From: Streptomyces sp. cf386
GTDB taxonomy: Bacteria; Actinomycetota; Actinomycetes; Streptomycetales; Streptomycetaceae
Length of the DNA: 64,000 bases
Direction: 5' to 3'
Assembly (NCBI RefSeq): GCF_900103585.1
Contig: NZ_FNHV01000009.1
Span: forward strand, 62,001-126,000
Shown here: positions 1 to 8,866 of the stretch, in pieces
Position numbering within the stretch: the stretch's first letter is position 1
How the letters are laid out: the number at the start of each line of letters is the position of its first letter
Program-made: the position numbers and the translations under genes
Notes under the pieces: model-generated
The model's input: the letters and a program-made list of their open reading frames with translations, nothing else
Database searches by the model: none
Told to the model about the DNA's origin: nothing

Positions 1-1
1 C

Positions 2-460
2 ACGGTGCGCGAGAACATCATCCTCGCCCTCCAGGCGTCCCGCGGCTGGACCCGGCCCATCCCGGCCTCCCAGCGCGACGAACTCGTCGCCAAGTACATC
101 AAGGCCCTCGACATCCGCCCTGCCAACCCCGAGGCCCGCGTGGGCCAGTTGAGCGGAGGCAACCAGCAGAAGGTGCTGCTCGCCCGCTGGCTGATCACCC
201 AGCCGAAGCTGCTGATCCTCGACGAGCCCACGCGCGGCATCGACGTCGGCGCCAAGGCCGAGATCCAGAAGCTCGTGGTCTCCCTGTCCGAGGACGGCAT
301 GTCCGTGCTGTACATCGCGGCCGAACTGGAGGAGGTGCTCCGGCTCAGCCACACCATCGGAGTGCTGCGCGACCGCAAGCTCGTGGCACAGCTGACCAAC
401 GGGCCGGAGATCACCACCAGCAAGATCCTGGAGACCATCGCGAGCGGAGAGCACCAGTGA
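2..460 (+). CDS. Sugar ABC transporter ATP-binding protein, C-terminal part (cut by window edge)
   Basis: Only the last roughly 150 residues are inside the window; the reading frame is open to the left edge, so the GTG at 5 is not the true start. The visible part has the ABC signature LSGGNQQKVLLARWL, a Walker B block LLILDEPTRGIDVG and a following H-loop region, as in the second nucleotide-binding half of carbohydrate-uptake ATPases of the RbsA/XylG/YtfR type (duplicated ABC domains). It overlaps the next gene by GTGA (457-460), so the two are translationally coupled, and two permeases follow. The protein should sit on the cytoplasmic face and energise import of a monosaccharide. Family assignment is secure; the substrate cannot be read from this fragment. 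Confidence 0.93.
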   Translation, partial: TVRENIILALQASRGWTRPIPASQRDELVAKYIKALDIRPANPEARVGQLSGGNQQKVLLARWLITQPKLLILDEPTRGIDVGAKAEIQKLVVSLSEDGMSVLYIAAELEEVLRLSHTIGVLRDRKLVAQLTNGPEITTSKILETIASGEHQ

Positions 461-1557
461 GTACCCCGGCAGAGACCACCCCCTCCCGCTGGCGAGCACT
501 GACGCACCACCACCTGTTCTGGCCGGTCGCGGTCCTGATCGCCCTGCTGCTCGTCAACGTCCCCTTCACACCCGACTTCTTCGCGATCCGGATGGCGGAC
601 GGCCACCTCTACGGCAGCCTCGTCTCGATCGTGCTGTTCGGCTCGCCGCTGATCCTGGTGGCGGTCGGCATGACCCTGGTCATCGCCACCGGCGGCATCG
701 ACCTCTCCGTCGGCGCCGTGGTCGCCATCACCGGCGCCCTGACCTGTTCGTACATCAGCGACCAGGCCGACCAGAACGCGCTGGCCGGGGTGTTCCTGGC
801 CATGGGCATCGGCCTGGTGGCCGCGGTCGTCTGCGGCCTGTGGAACGGCTTCCTGGTGGCCCGCATGGGCATCCAGCCCATCATCGCGACCCTCATCATC
901 ATGGTCGCCGGACGCGGTGTCGCCCAGCTGATCACCGACGGCCAGATCATCACCATCAACAGCGAGCCGTACAAGCTCATCGGCGGCGGCTACTGGCTGA
1001 CCCTGCCCTTCTCCATCTTCGTGGTGGCCGCCGTCGTGGCCGTCACCATCGCCCTGACCCGCCGCACGGCGCTCGGCCTGCTCGTCGAGTCGGTCGGCGG
1101 CAACGCCGAGGCCAGCCGCCTGGTCGGCATCCGCTCCCGGCGCATCAAGATCATGGTGTACATGTTCTGCGCCCTGTGCGCGGGCATCGCCGGCCTGATG
1201 ATCAGCTCCAACACCTCGGCCGCGGACGGCAACAACGCCGGCCTGTGGATAGAGCTGGACGCGATCCTCGCGGTCGTCATCGGCGGCACCTCGCTGCTCG
1301 GCGGCCGGTTCTCCATCGGCGGCACCGTGATCGGCGCCCTCGTCATCCAGACCCTGACCACCACGATCTACACCATCGGCGTGCCCACCCAGACCAACCT
1401 GGTCTTCAAGGCCGTCGTCGTCATCGTCGTCTGCCTGCTGCAGTCCCCGAAGTTCCGGGCCAAGGTCTTCGGCGCGAAGGGACGCGCCCGGACCACCGCC
1501 CCGGCGGAGCCCGCCACCCCGGCCGACGCCGCCCCGAAGATGGAGGTGTCGCGATGA
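457..1557 (+). CDS. Sugar ABC transporter permease (RbsC/YtfT type)
   Basis: A 366-residue polytopic inner-membrane permease of the BPD_transp_2 family. The conserved ATGGIDLSVGAVVAITGAL block is the hallmark of ribose/galactofuranose-type permeases, and the second half carries AVVIGGTSLLGGRFSIGGTV. About eight to ten hydrophobic segments are visible, and a Pro/Ala-rich cytoplasmic tail ends the protein. The GTG start overlaps the stop of the ATPase gene, and the stop overlaps the ATG of the second permease (ATGA at 1554-1557), so this is the middle of a tightly coupled operon. An ATPase plus two different permeases resembles the E. coli ytfR-ytfT-yjfF arrangement. A galactofuranose- or pentose-like substrate is inference only; no binding protein is in view. 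Confidence 0.93.
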   Translation: MSTPAETTPSRWRALTHHHLFWPVAVLIALLLVNVPFTPDFFAIRMADGHLYGSLVSIVLFGSPLILVAVGMTLVIATGGIDLSVGAVVAITGALTCSYISDQADQNALAGVFLAMGIGLVAAVVCGLWNGFLVARMGIQPIIATLIIMVAGRGVAQLITDGQIITINSEPYKLIGGGYWLTLPFSIFVVAAVVAVTIALTRRTALGLLVESVGGNAEASRLVGIRSRRIKIMVYMFCALCAGIAGLMISSNTSAADGNNAGLWIELDAILAVVIGGTSLLGGRFSIGGTVIGALVIQTLTTTIYTIGVPTQTNLVFKAVVVIVVCLLQSPKFRAKVFGAKGRARTTAPAEPATPADAAPKMEVSR

Positions 1558-2594
1558 GCGCGACCACCAAGACCCGTACGGCAGCGGAAGGCCGTACGCC
1601 GTCCACGCCGGCACGGGCGTCCACGGCCGCGCGCCTGCTCGGCGACCGGCGGCTGCCCGTCCTGGTCACGGCCGGCCTGTTCCTCGCGATGTACATCGGC
1701 GGTCTCAGCCGCTACCAGAACTACGGTTTCGGCGAACCGCAGGTCTTCCTCAACCTGTTCATCGACAACGGCTATCTGCTGGTCGCCGCCGTCGGCGCCA
1801 CCTTTGTCATCATGTCCGGCGGCATCGACCTGTCCGTCGGCTCGCTGATCGGCTTCACCACCATGTTCACGGCGTGGCTGGTGGAGCGTCAGGGACTGCC
1901 GCTGATGCTGGTCATCCCGCTCGCCCTGGGCGTGGGCGCGTTCGGCGGCTTCCTCATGGGCTATGTGATCCACAACTTCGAGATCCAGCCGTTCATCGTG
2001 ACCCTCGCCGGCCTCTTCCTCTTCCGGGGCCTCTGCCTGGTCATCAGCAAGGAGTCCATCTCCATCGGCGACTCCACGGTGAGCAGCATGGCCCAGACCC
2101 GGGTGTCGCTCGGACTGGGGGAGCTGTCGATCGGTGCCGTCGTCGCCCTGGTCGTCCTCGCCGCCGCCTTCTACATACTCCACTACACGCGCTTCGGCCG
2201 CCGCGTGTACGCCATCGGTGGCAACGAGCAGTCGGCGCTGCTGATGGGGCTTCCGCTGGGCGGCACGAAGATCGCCGTGTACACGGTGAGCGGCTTCTGC
2301 TCAGCGCTGGCCGGCCTGCTGTTCATGCTGTACATCCAGTCCGGTGACCCGCTGCACGCCGTCGGCATGGAACTCGACGCGATCGCCGCGGTCGTCATCG
2401 GCGGCACGTTGCTGACAGGCGGCTCCGGTTACGTCCTGGGCACCCTGTTCGGCGTCCTCGTGCTGGGCCTGATCAAGAGCATCATCCAGTTCGAGGGCAC
2501 GCTCAGCTCCTGGTGGACGAAGATCGCCACGGGTGTGCTGCTGTGCGCGTTCATCCTGATCCAGCGGGCGATGACGACGCGCAAGCAAACATAG
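1554..2594 (+). CDS. Sugar ABC transporter permease (RbsC/YjfF type)
   Basis: The second permease of the importer, 346 residues. I take the ATG at 1554, which overlaps the stop of the first permease, rather than far upstream in-frame starts that would run through that gene. A positively charged N-terminal tail of about 35 residues is followed by hydrophobic segments, the MSGGIDLSVGSLIGFTTMF signature and AVVIGGTLLTGGSGYVLGTL. It is clearly a paralogue of the upstream permease, and the two probably form a heterodimeric channel. A strong hairpin 28 bp after its stop (2622-2652) marks the operon end. Confidence 0.93.
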   Translation: MSATTKTRTAAEGRTPSTPARASTAARLLGDRRLPVLVTAGLFLAMYIGGLSRYQNYGFGEPQVFLNLFIDNGYLLVAAVGATFVIMSGGIDLSVGSLIGFTTMFTAWLVERQGLPLMLVIPLALGVGAFGGFLMGYVIHNFEIQPFIVTLAGLFLFRGLCLVISKESISIGDSTVSSMAQTRVSLGLGELSIGAVVALVVLAAAFYILHYTRFGRRVYAIGGNEQSALLMGLPLGGTKIAVYTVSGFCSALAGLLFMLYIQSGDPLHAVGMELDAIAAVVIGGTLLTGGSGYVLGTLFGVLVLGLIKSIIQFEGTLSSWWTKIATGVLLCAFILIQRAMTTRKQT

Positions 2595-2621
2595 GCCGGA
2601 CCTGGGCACTTGGTCCGACGT

Positions 2622-2652
2622 GGCCCGTCGCACGGCGTACGTGCGACGGGCC
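2622..2652 (+). terminator. Hairpin terminator after the sugar ABC operon
   Basis: A perfect 12-bp stem, GGCCCGTCGCAC paired with GTGCGACGGGCC, has a 7-nt loop. There is no U-tract, which is common for Streptomyces terminators. It lies 28 bp after the last permease stop. Confidence 0.75.
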
Positions 2653-2804
2653 GCGTGACGTTGCCGTACGGACCGGGCGCGGAGGATCGCGCCGAATGGT
2701 CGGGCTTGACCCCCACCGACCAAACTGGAAAGGCAAGTTCCGCACACAACTTTCACAGCAGCCGCTAGGAAAGGTGTGCGTCGGTTCCTTAGTCTTCCCG
2801 CGTC

Positions 2805-3785
2805 ATGGACTACTGCCACCCGTGCCGACGGCACCTGAATGGCGCCCTCGCCTGCCCCGGGTGCGGCGTCACGGTCGAACAGCTACGCGTGCACGCGGGT
2901 GCGGGCGACGCGTATCCACAGATGCCGCCCATGGCCCAGCAGATACCCGCCCAGACCTACGCGGGGCAGTACGACGGGCACTACGACGGGCAGTACGACG
3001 GGCAGTACGGGGGTGCCGCGTACGGAGGTGGCGGTGCCTACGCAGGTGGCGAGTACGGCGGCGGTGACTACGGCGGTCCTCTGTACCGGGACGAGTACGC
3101 CGCCCCCGAGGTGGAGTACCGGGACGACGCGGGCGCCCAGGACGGCCACGACGACGCGCGCGACGGCCAGGACGACGGCCCGCGTGGGCGCGACGACGAG
3201 CGTGCTGACGACCGCGATGGCGACCGCGATGGCGACCGTGATGGCGACGACTGGGACGACGACGAGTCCGAGGGTGGAGTCAGCCGTCGCGATCGCAAGG
3301 CCGCCGCCCATCGGCGCCGCCGTCGCCGGGCCCTGCTGGTCGCCGCGGGGTTCGTCCTGGCCGCGGGCGGTCTGAGCCTCGCGGAGCTCGGCCTGGACGC
3401 GCCGGGCAGCAGCCCGAAGCCGGCGGCTGCCGGGGACGAGTCCGCGGAGGGCGCGGCGTCGGAGGAGGTGTCCGCGTCTCCGGACGCGACGGACGGGACG
3501 ACGCGGACGGACGGGGAATCGCCGTCACCGGATCCGTCCAAGTCTCCCTCGGCTTCGAAGTCGCCGAAGGACAAGGGCGACAAGAAGGACGAGGACAAGA
3601 CCCCCGACAAGGACTCCCAGTCGGCGACGGCGGGCGGCGGCGGTTCCGGTTCGTCCACCTCGGCGCCCACGGCCACGTCCGATCCGGAGACCCAGGAGCC
3701 GACGGCGGACCCGACCACGGCGGACCCGACCCCGGACCCGTCGCCGTCGGAGACCTGTGACCGGTTCCTCTGGTGGTGCACCTGA
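2805..3785 (+). CDS. SCO2400-type protein: N-terminal zinc knuckle, repetitive acidic region, one TM helix, outer tail
   Basis: A 326-residue protein of unknown function. The N-terminus has a CxxC-x9-CxxC knuckle (C4, C7, C17, C20) that probably binds zinc. Residues about 50-90 are Gly/Tyr/Asp-rich with YDGQYDG-type repeats, and 120-157 are very acidic with RDGD repeats. A basic run (RRRRRR) leads into one hydrophobic helix at about 176-194. The last 130 residues are Ser/Thr/Pro/Lys-rich and end in a short CDRFLWWCT segment that could form a disulfide. The basic-side rule puts the knuckle inside and the tail outside. I recall this family as widespread in Streptomyces (SCO2400-like) with no assigned role. 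A TAGTCT box 9 nt before the ATG suggests a very short or absent leader. Confidence 0.85.
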   Translation: MDYCHPCRRHLNGALACPGCGVTVEQLRVHAGAGDAYPQMPPMAQQIPAQTYAGQYDGHYDGQYDGQYGGAAYGGGGAYAGGEYGGGDYGGPLYRDEYAAPEVEYRDDAGAQDGHDDARDGQDDGPRGRDDERADDRDGDRDGDRDGDDWDDDESEGGVSRRDRKAAAHRRRRRRALLVAAGFVLAAGGLSLAELGLDAPGSSPKPAAAGDESAEGAASEEVSASPDATDGTTRTDGESPSPDPSKSPSASKSPKDKGDKKDEDKTPDKDSQSATAGGGGSGSSTSAPTATSDPETQEPTADPTTADPTPDPSPSETCDRFLWWCT

Positions 3786-3818
3786 TCCGTTCGCCTGATC
3801 CGTTCGCCTTCGCGAATC

Positions 3819-5171
3819 TTAAGGTGCGTGACGGCTTGCGGGACGGGTGCGGGGGAACGCCAGCCGGCCGAGGCTCCGCCAGTCCATCCGCGGCTTCTCC
3901 CCGGGCACTCCCGGCCGCTCACGCGGCACCCGCACGCGCAGCGCGCCGGGCGAGATACGGCAGGTGACCGGCGTGGGCAGCAGGAGGGCCTCGCCGTCGA
4001 CGCCGACCGGGATGTCGGGGGCGCCGGAGTCGACCACCACCTCGGTCCCGGTCAGCAAGGTGAGCCCGCGCGCCTGCCGGCCCCGCAGCAGCCCGGCCGC
4101 CTGAGCCGCGTTGTCGACCTTGACGCCGGCGACGCCGAGCACCCCGGAGTCCAGCCGCGGGCGTCGGCCGAGTCCGGCGGCGTCGCCCAGCTGATAGGCG
4201 TTGTTGCTGATCAGGACCCCTTGGGGAGCGTCCATGACCACATCGCCCGCGCGGACGGTCAGGCGTGGCCCGACCTGATGGGGCAGCAGGTCCGGGAGCT
4301 CCCGGAGGATGGTGTGCACCTTGTCGTCGCGGTAGGCGGGGCTCTGCACGACCGCCGCGTACACACCGAAGGACGCGTTGTTGACGAAGACGCGCTCACC
4401 GATGAGGCCCAGGTCGATGCGGAGTTCGACCCCGTCGGTGAGGGCGTCCAGGCAGGTCGACGGGTCGGCCCGGTCGAGGCCGAGGTCCATGGCGAAGTGG
4501 TTGCGGGTGCCGGCGGAGATCACCACGAACGGCAGACCGTGCCGCGCCGCCACACCCGCCACCAGCGCCTGCGTGCCGTCGCCCCCGGCGACCCCCAGCA
4601 GATCCGCGCCGCGCGCCACGGCCCCTCGCGCGAGCTCGGCGACGTCCTGAGGGTGAGCCGGATCGAGTACGGCGACCTCGGCGCCCAGAGCGCGGGCCTT
4701 GGCCACGAGGTCGTACCTGCCGACCTTTCCGCCCCCTGAGCGCGGGTTCATGATCAGGAACGGTGCGGCGGGCGGCGGGCTCGGGTGCTCCCGGGGGCCG
4801 GCCCGCCCGGCGTCCGCGGCGAGGGCGGCCCGCCCGATCAGCATCGCCGCGAGCCACAGCGCGAGGGCGGACAGCGCGGCCCACAGCAGGCCCACCGCCG
4901 CATAGTTCAGCAGCACCGCGAGCGGCAGCAGCACGGCGAGTGCCGCGGCCAGCGCACGGGCCAGGCCGCGTCGGGAGAGGGCCCACCACAGCGCGGCCGC
5001 GGTGGCGACGAGCCCGGCCAGGCCGACGGCCAGCAGCCCGAGGCTCCTGACCCCGGCGGCCGCCAGCAGCAGGGCGATCGCGCCCGCCGCGACCAGGAGT
5101 GCCAGGCGCGCCACCCACCGCTGTGCCGCCGCATCGGGACGATCGGCCGTGCCGGACGTCCGTGCGGGCAT
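3819..5171 (-). CDS. Diacylglycerol/lipid kinase family protein with N-terminal membrane domain
   Basis: A 450-residue protein. Residues about 20-120 hold several hydrophobic helices. From about 138 a DAGK catalytic domain begins, with MNPRSGGGK (nucleotide-binding start) and the hallmark GGDGT (about 196-200) followed by VISAGTRNHFAMDLGLD. The family transfers the ATP gamma-phosphate to lipids such as diacylglycerol or sphingoid bases at the membrane. I use the ATG at 5171. The open frame extends to 5309, but that extension would read into the inverted-repeat element at 5261-5400. It is divergent from the DUF2252 gene, with the MITE-like insert between them. The lipid substrate is unknown. 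Confidence 0.88.
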   Translation of the reverse strand: MPARTSGTADRPDAAAQRWVARLALLVAAGAIALLLAAAGVRSLGLLAVGLAGLVATAAALWWALSRRGLARALAAALAVLLPLAVLLNYAAVGLLWAALSALALWLAAMLIGRAALAADAGRAGPREHPSPPPAAPFLIMNPRSGGGKVGRYDLVAKARALGAEVAVLDPAHPQDVAELARGAVARGADLLGVAGGDGTQALVAGVAARHGLPFVVISAGTRNHFAMDLGLDRADPSTCLDALTDGVELRIDLGLIGERVFVNNASFGVYAAVVQSPAYRDDKVHTILRELPDLLPHQVGPRLTVRAGDVVMDAPQGVLISNNAYQLGDAAGLGRRPRLDSGVLGVAGVKVDNAAQAAGLLRGRQARGLTLLTGTEVVVDSGAPDIPVGVDGEALLLPTPVTCRISPGALRVRVPRERPGVPGEKPRMDWRSLGRLAFPRTRPASRHAP

Positions 5172-5260
5172 CCGCGTACCGCCCACGGGGGCATCCCACC
5201 GCCCGGACCCCGGCCCCACATCACCTGTCACGGGTGATCCGGTCCGGGCGCCCGGCTTGA

Positions 5261-5400
5261 GAGCCTGTGAACAACCCCCCGCCTGCGCTCCGGCGCCTGG
5301 CGATCGCACGCTCCCTCACGCTCGAACGACCTCGCGCGGGGGACCATGACGCCGCAGCGCCCGCCCTTCGGGCGGACGACGGGGGTTTGTTCACAGGCTC
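5261..5400. mobile_element. MITE-like element, 140 bp, 20-bp terminal inverted repeats, possible TGA target duplication
   Basis: The left end GAGCCTGTGAACAACCCCCC (5261-5280) is the inverted complement of the right end (5381-5400) at 19 of 20 positions. Both ends are directly flanked by TGA (5258-5260 and 5401-5403), which fits a 3-bp TNA target duplication such as that made by some IS5-family (IS1031-type) elements. There is no room for a transposase. An internal hairpin (CCGCCCTTCGGGCGG) lies at about 5361-5375. The element sits between the divergent lipid-kinase and DUF2252 genes, and its right edge is only 13 bp from the ribosome-binding site of the latter. Mobility and family are inference. 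Confidence 0.7.
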
Positions 5401-5428
5401 TGACACTGCAGGGCAAGGAGGTCCGGGC

Positions 5429-6889
5429 ATGGCCACGATGCACGACGGTCCGAGTTTCCCGACGCAGGACGGTTCGTTCTCCGCGACGAGCGGCGGCCCG
5501 CTCTCCCCGGCCGAGCGCGCGGCACTCGGCAAGGAGGCACGCGCGCGCATGCCGCGTTCCGCCCACGCCGGCTACGAACCCGACGAGAAACGGCCGGACC
5601 CCGTCGACATCATCGACCGGCAGTCCGCCAACCGCGTCCCCGAGCTGGTCCCCGTCCGCTACGGCCGGATGCTCGAATCGCCGTTCCGCTTCTACCGGGG
5701 AGCCGCGGCGATCATGGCGTCCGACCTCGGCGCCGGAATGCACACCGGGCTGTACGCCCAGCTGTGCGGCGACGCGCACCTGCTGAACTTCCGGCTCCTC
5801 GCCTCCCCGGAGCGCCATCTCGTCTTCGATATCAACGACTTCGACGAGACCCTGCCGGGCCCCTTCGAGTGGGACGTCAAGCGGCTCGCCGCGAGCCTGG
5901 TGATCGCCGGCCGGGCCAACGGGTTCCCGACGAAGCGGTGCGACGCCGTCGTTCTCGCCGGAGTGCAGGGCTACCGCGAGCGCATGCACGAGTTCGCCGG
6001 GCTGCGCACCCTCGACGTCTGGTACGCGCGGGACGACCTGGACCAGCTCGAGGGGCTGCTGCCCGAGCGGCCGGGCAAGGAGGACCGGGAGCGGGTCTCC
6101 CGGGCTGCGGCGAAGGCCCGCACCCGCACCAGCCTCCAGGCGGCCGCAAAGCTGACCCGGGTGGTGGACGGCGTCCACCGGATCATCTCGGATCCCCCCT
6201 TGATCACCCCCCTCACCGAACTGTTGCCCGGCACGGAGGGCGAGGAACTGGCACAGACCCTGCGGGAACTGATCTCCGGCTACTCCGACACCCTGACGTC
6301 GGAGCGGCGGCACCTGCTGAACCGCTTCCACGTGGCCGACATGGCGCGCAAGGTCGTCGGGGTCGGCAGCGTCGGCACCCGTTGCTGGATCGTGCTGCTG
6401 ATCGGCCGCGACAGCGAGGACCCGCTCCTGCTGCAGGCCAAGGAGGCAGGCGACTCGGTCCTCGCCCCCTATTGCGGCGCCAGCGAGTTCGAGAACCAGG
6501 GCGAGCGGGTGGTGACCGGGCAACGGCTCATGCAGGCCGCCAGCGACATCTTCCTCGGCTGGAAGCACGCCACGGGCATCGACGGCCGCGAACGCGACTT
6601 CTACGTACGGCAGTTGCGGGACTGGAAGGGCATCGCCCGCCCCGAGACCATGGACGCTGGCGCAATGGGGTTGTTCGCCCGGCTGTGCGGCGCCTCACTG
6701 GCCCGGGCCCACGCCCGCTCGGGCGACCCGATCGCCATCGCCTCCTACCTCGGCCGCGGCGACAGCTTCGACCGGGCCCTGGTGGAGTTCGCCCAGGCCT
6801 ACGCCGACCAGAACGAACGCGACCACCAGGCACTCACCGACGCGGTGGCCGGGGGACGTGTCACCGCGCGGACCGACCTGACGGCGTGA
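5429..6889 (+). CDS. DUF2252 family protein
   Basis: A 486-residue cytoplasmic protein. The ATG at 5429 follows a good AAGGAGG (5415-5421). Earlier in-frame starts lie inside the MITE-like element and are rejected. Recognisable DUF2252 blocks are RFYRGAAAIMASDL, LCGDAHLLNFRLL, VFDINDFDETLPGPFEWDVKRLA and QAKEAGDSVLAPY. The family has a kinase-like (aminoglycoside-phosphotransferase-like) appearance: H in CGDAH and D in DINDFD look like catalytic and metal residues, but no reaction is established. Its 3' end overlaps the convergent antiporter gene by 29 bp. Promoter activity must come from within or across the insert just upstream. Confidence 0.9.
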   Translation: MATMHDGPSFPTQDGSFSATSGGPLSPAERAALGKEARARMPRSAHAGYEPDEKRPDPVDIIDRQSANRVPELVPVRYGRMLESPFRFYRGAAAIMASDLGAGMHTGLYAQLCGDAHLLNFRLLASPERHLVFDINDFDETLPGPFEWDVKRLAASLVIAGRANGFPTKRCDAVVLAGVQGYRERMHEFAGLRTLDVWYARDDLDQLEGLLPERPGKEDRERVSRAAAKARTRTSLQAAAKLTRVVDGVHRIISDPPLITPLTELLPGTEGEELAQTLRELISGYSDTLTSERRHLLNRFHVADMARKVVGVGSVGTRCWIVLLIGRDSEDPLLLQAKEAGDSVLAPYCGASEFENQGERVVTGQRLMQAASDIFLGWKHATGIDGRERDFYVRQLRDWKGIARPETMDAGAMGLFARLCGASLARAHARSGDPIAIASYLGRGDSFDRALVEFAQAYADQNERDHQALTDAVAGGRVTARTDLTA

Positions 6890-8171
6890 CCCGGGGCCCT
6901 TCCGGCACGGACGCCCCCTCCCGCAGCCCGCGCCCACCGGCGGCGGCCGAGGCACGCGCGTACCAGCGGCCGTAGCGCTGGGCGAACGCCACGGCCGAGA
7001 GACCCTCCAGCAGGATGCTGAGGGCGACGGTGACGGCGACCACCCGGCCCAGCGTCTCGGTTCCCGGCACGTGTTCCTCGGCCACGAGCAGCGCCAGGAC
7101 GATGGAGGCGAGACCCCGCGGCCCGAACCAGCCGATGTACGCCACCGTCGGCCACCGTAGGCCGCTCCCCGCCAGGGCAATGGCCACCGGGAGCATCCGC
7201 ACGACCGTCAGGCTGAGCCCGGCGTACAGGACGATCTCCCAGGTCAGGTGCCGCAGCGCCGGGCCGAGCAGCACCGCCCCGAAGACCATCAGGCTGATCG
7301 ACGCCAGCAGCGAGCCGAGGTTCTCGGCGAACTCGGGCGTGCGGTCCGGGCCCTGCGGCCTGCCGACGGGCTGGTGGTGCCGCACGGCGTGCCCGAAGGC
7401 GAACCCGGCGACCCAGGCCGCGATGAAGCCGCTGCCGTCGGTGACGACGGCCAGTTCGTACGCCGATACGGCGACCCCGAGCACGTACACCTGCCCCCAG
7501 TCCCGGGCGACCCAGCCGCGCGTCCGAGCCGCCCGCAGCAGCCGCCCGCCGAGGTCGCCGGCCAGCAGGCCCAGGGCGGTGCTGAGAAGCAGGGAGCGCC
7601 AGAAGGCACCCGCGATGCCTTCCTGCGCGTAGGACGTGCCGGGGACGCCGGCGGCGAAGACGATGAAGAACGGCAGGATCAGGCCGTCGTTCAGACCGCT
7701 CTCCACGTTGAGACCGTGGCGGACGAGCGGCGGTACGGACGGCTCGGACACGGCCGTCTTGCCCACGGCGGCGTCGGTCGGCGCGAGGATCGCACCCACC
7801 AGGGCCAGCTCCCACACGGTCAGCCCGGGCAGCAGCGGCCACGCCAGCAGCCAGCCCGCGGCGATGCAGAGCGGGAGGCCGATGCCGAGCAGCCGGCCGG
7901 CCAGGAAACCGCCCGCGACCAGGTCGGTACGCCGGACGGCCATGGCATCGGTGAACAGGACCAGGGTCAGGGCGGCCTCCATCAGAGCCGTGACCGGGGC
8001 GGCGAAGTGCTCGATGTCCACGACGCCGAGGACGGCGGGACCGATGAGCAGGCCGCTCCCCGTGAACACGATCGCCGACGTGGCCGGCGTGCCCGACAGC
8101 CGACGCGATCCGAGGGCGTAGGCGGCGGTGACACCAGCCACCGCCAGCCCCGCCCAGGCACCACCGCTCAT
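6861..8171 (-). CDS. Cation:proton antiporter (CPA1/NhaP-like)
   Basis: A 436-residue integral membrane protein with about 11-12 hydrophobic segments. Diagnostic motifs are VLFTDAMAVRR, AILAPTDAAVGKTAV and HGLNVESGLNDGLILPFF; the ESGLNDG and APTDAA motifs carry the transport acidic residues of CPA1 Na+/H+ exchangers. The length matches short bacterial NhaP-like proteins without a long cytoplasmic tail. The ATG at 8171 is preceded by GGAGG. Its end overlaps the convergent DUF2252 gene. The likely role is Na+ or K+ efflux against protons in pH or salt homeostasis; ion choice cannot be decided from sequence. Confidence 0.92.
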   Translation of the reverse strand: MSGGAWAGLAVAGVTAAYALGSRRLSGTPATSAIVFTGSGLLIGPAVLGVVDIEHFAAPVTALMEAALTLVLFTDAMAVRRTDLVAGGFLAGRLLGIGLPLCIAAGWLLAWPLLPGLTVWELALVGAILAPTDAAVGKTAVSEPSVPPLVRHGLNVESGLNDGLILPFFIVFAAGVPGTSYAQEGIAGAFWRSLLLSTALGLLAGDLGGRLLRAARTRGWVARDWGQVYVLGVAVSAYELAVVTDGSGFIAAWVAGFAFGHAVRHHQPVGRPQGPDRTPEFAENLGSLLASISLMVFGAVLLGPALRHLTWEIVLYAGLSLTVVRMLPVAIALAGSGLRWPTVAYIGWFGPRGLASIVLALLVAEEHVPGTETLGRVVAVTVALSILLEGLSAVAFAQRYGRWYARASAAAGGRGLREGASVPEGPRVTPSGRSAR

Positions 8172-8340
8172 CGCGTCGACCTCCTCGGGCCCTGGTGCCC
8201 AAGCCCCTGTGCTTCATGGCAGCAGGGCGGCACCCGGCGCGTCCTCACCCTTCGAGGGTGACGACGGGCGCGGCCGTCGTGGATCAGGCTCGTTGGTGTA
8301 CGGCTGCGCGCCGCAGCCCGGTGAGGAAAGGAGGCCGGCC

Positions 8341-8757
8341 ATGGCCACCAGCGCTCGTCCCCAGCAGCGAACGGGGACGGAGGCCGCCGCAAGCGGCCTG
8401 ACGCTGTTCGCCGGAGTGATGCTGTTCATCTCCGGGATCCTCGACGTCTTCCGGGGAATCATGGCGATCGCCGAGGACGACGTGTACGTCTCCACCCCCA
8501 ACTACGTCTTCAAGTTCGACCTGACCAGCTGGGGCTGGATCCACCTACTGTTCGGGGCCGTCGCCGTGGTCGTCAGCTTCGGTCTGTTCGCGGCGAAGCC
8601 ATGGGCGAGGGTCGTCGGCGTCGGCATCGCGGCCCTGCTGATCATCGCCAACTTCCTGTCCATCCCGTACTACCCGGTCTGGTCGCTCACGCTGATCGCG
8701 CTGTACGCGTTCATCATCTGGGCACTGTGCGTGGTGAAGCGGGATCCACTCGGCTAG
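8341..8757 (+). CDS. DUF7144 family small membrane protein
   Basis: A 138-residue protein. The ATG at 8341 follows AAAGGAGG (8327-8334). It has four hydrophobic segments: SGLTLFAGVMLFISGILDV near residues 20-40, an IHLLFGAVAVVVSFGLF segment, VVGVGIAALLIIANFL and LTLIALYAFIIWAL. Between the first two is a conserved loop with DDVYVSTPNYVFKFDLTSWGW. I recognise this as the DUF7144 family, common in Streptomyces and often placed among stress genes. There is no known function. It is divergent from the antiporter and followed by a SHOCT protein gene. Confidence 0.88.
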   Translation: MATSARPQQRTGTEAAASGLTLFAGVMLFISGILDVFRGIMAIAEDDVYVSTPNYVFKFDLTSWGWIHLLFGAVAVVVSFGLFAAKPWARVVGVGIAALLIIANFLSIPYYPVWSLTLIALYAFIIWALCVVKRDPLG

Positions 8758-8866
8758 GGCGCGGCCGGGCCGAGACGTCTGGTGCCACCCGTGAGGGGTG
8801 ATGCCCGACGGAACGGCCCGGCGCACGGTGAAGGCCTCGGGATCCCACCAGCCGGCGGAGGCGACC

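Noticed and set aside
840..1553. Upstream extension of the second sugar permease
   Set aside because: The extension overlaps the first permease in another frame and is Arg/His/Pro-rich; the ATG at 1554 with ATGA overlap is the sensible start.
5172..5309. N-terminal extension of the lipid kinase
   Set aside because: It would be coded partly by the MITE-like insert (5261-5400) and is low in protein-like character; the ATG at 5171 suffices.
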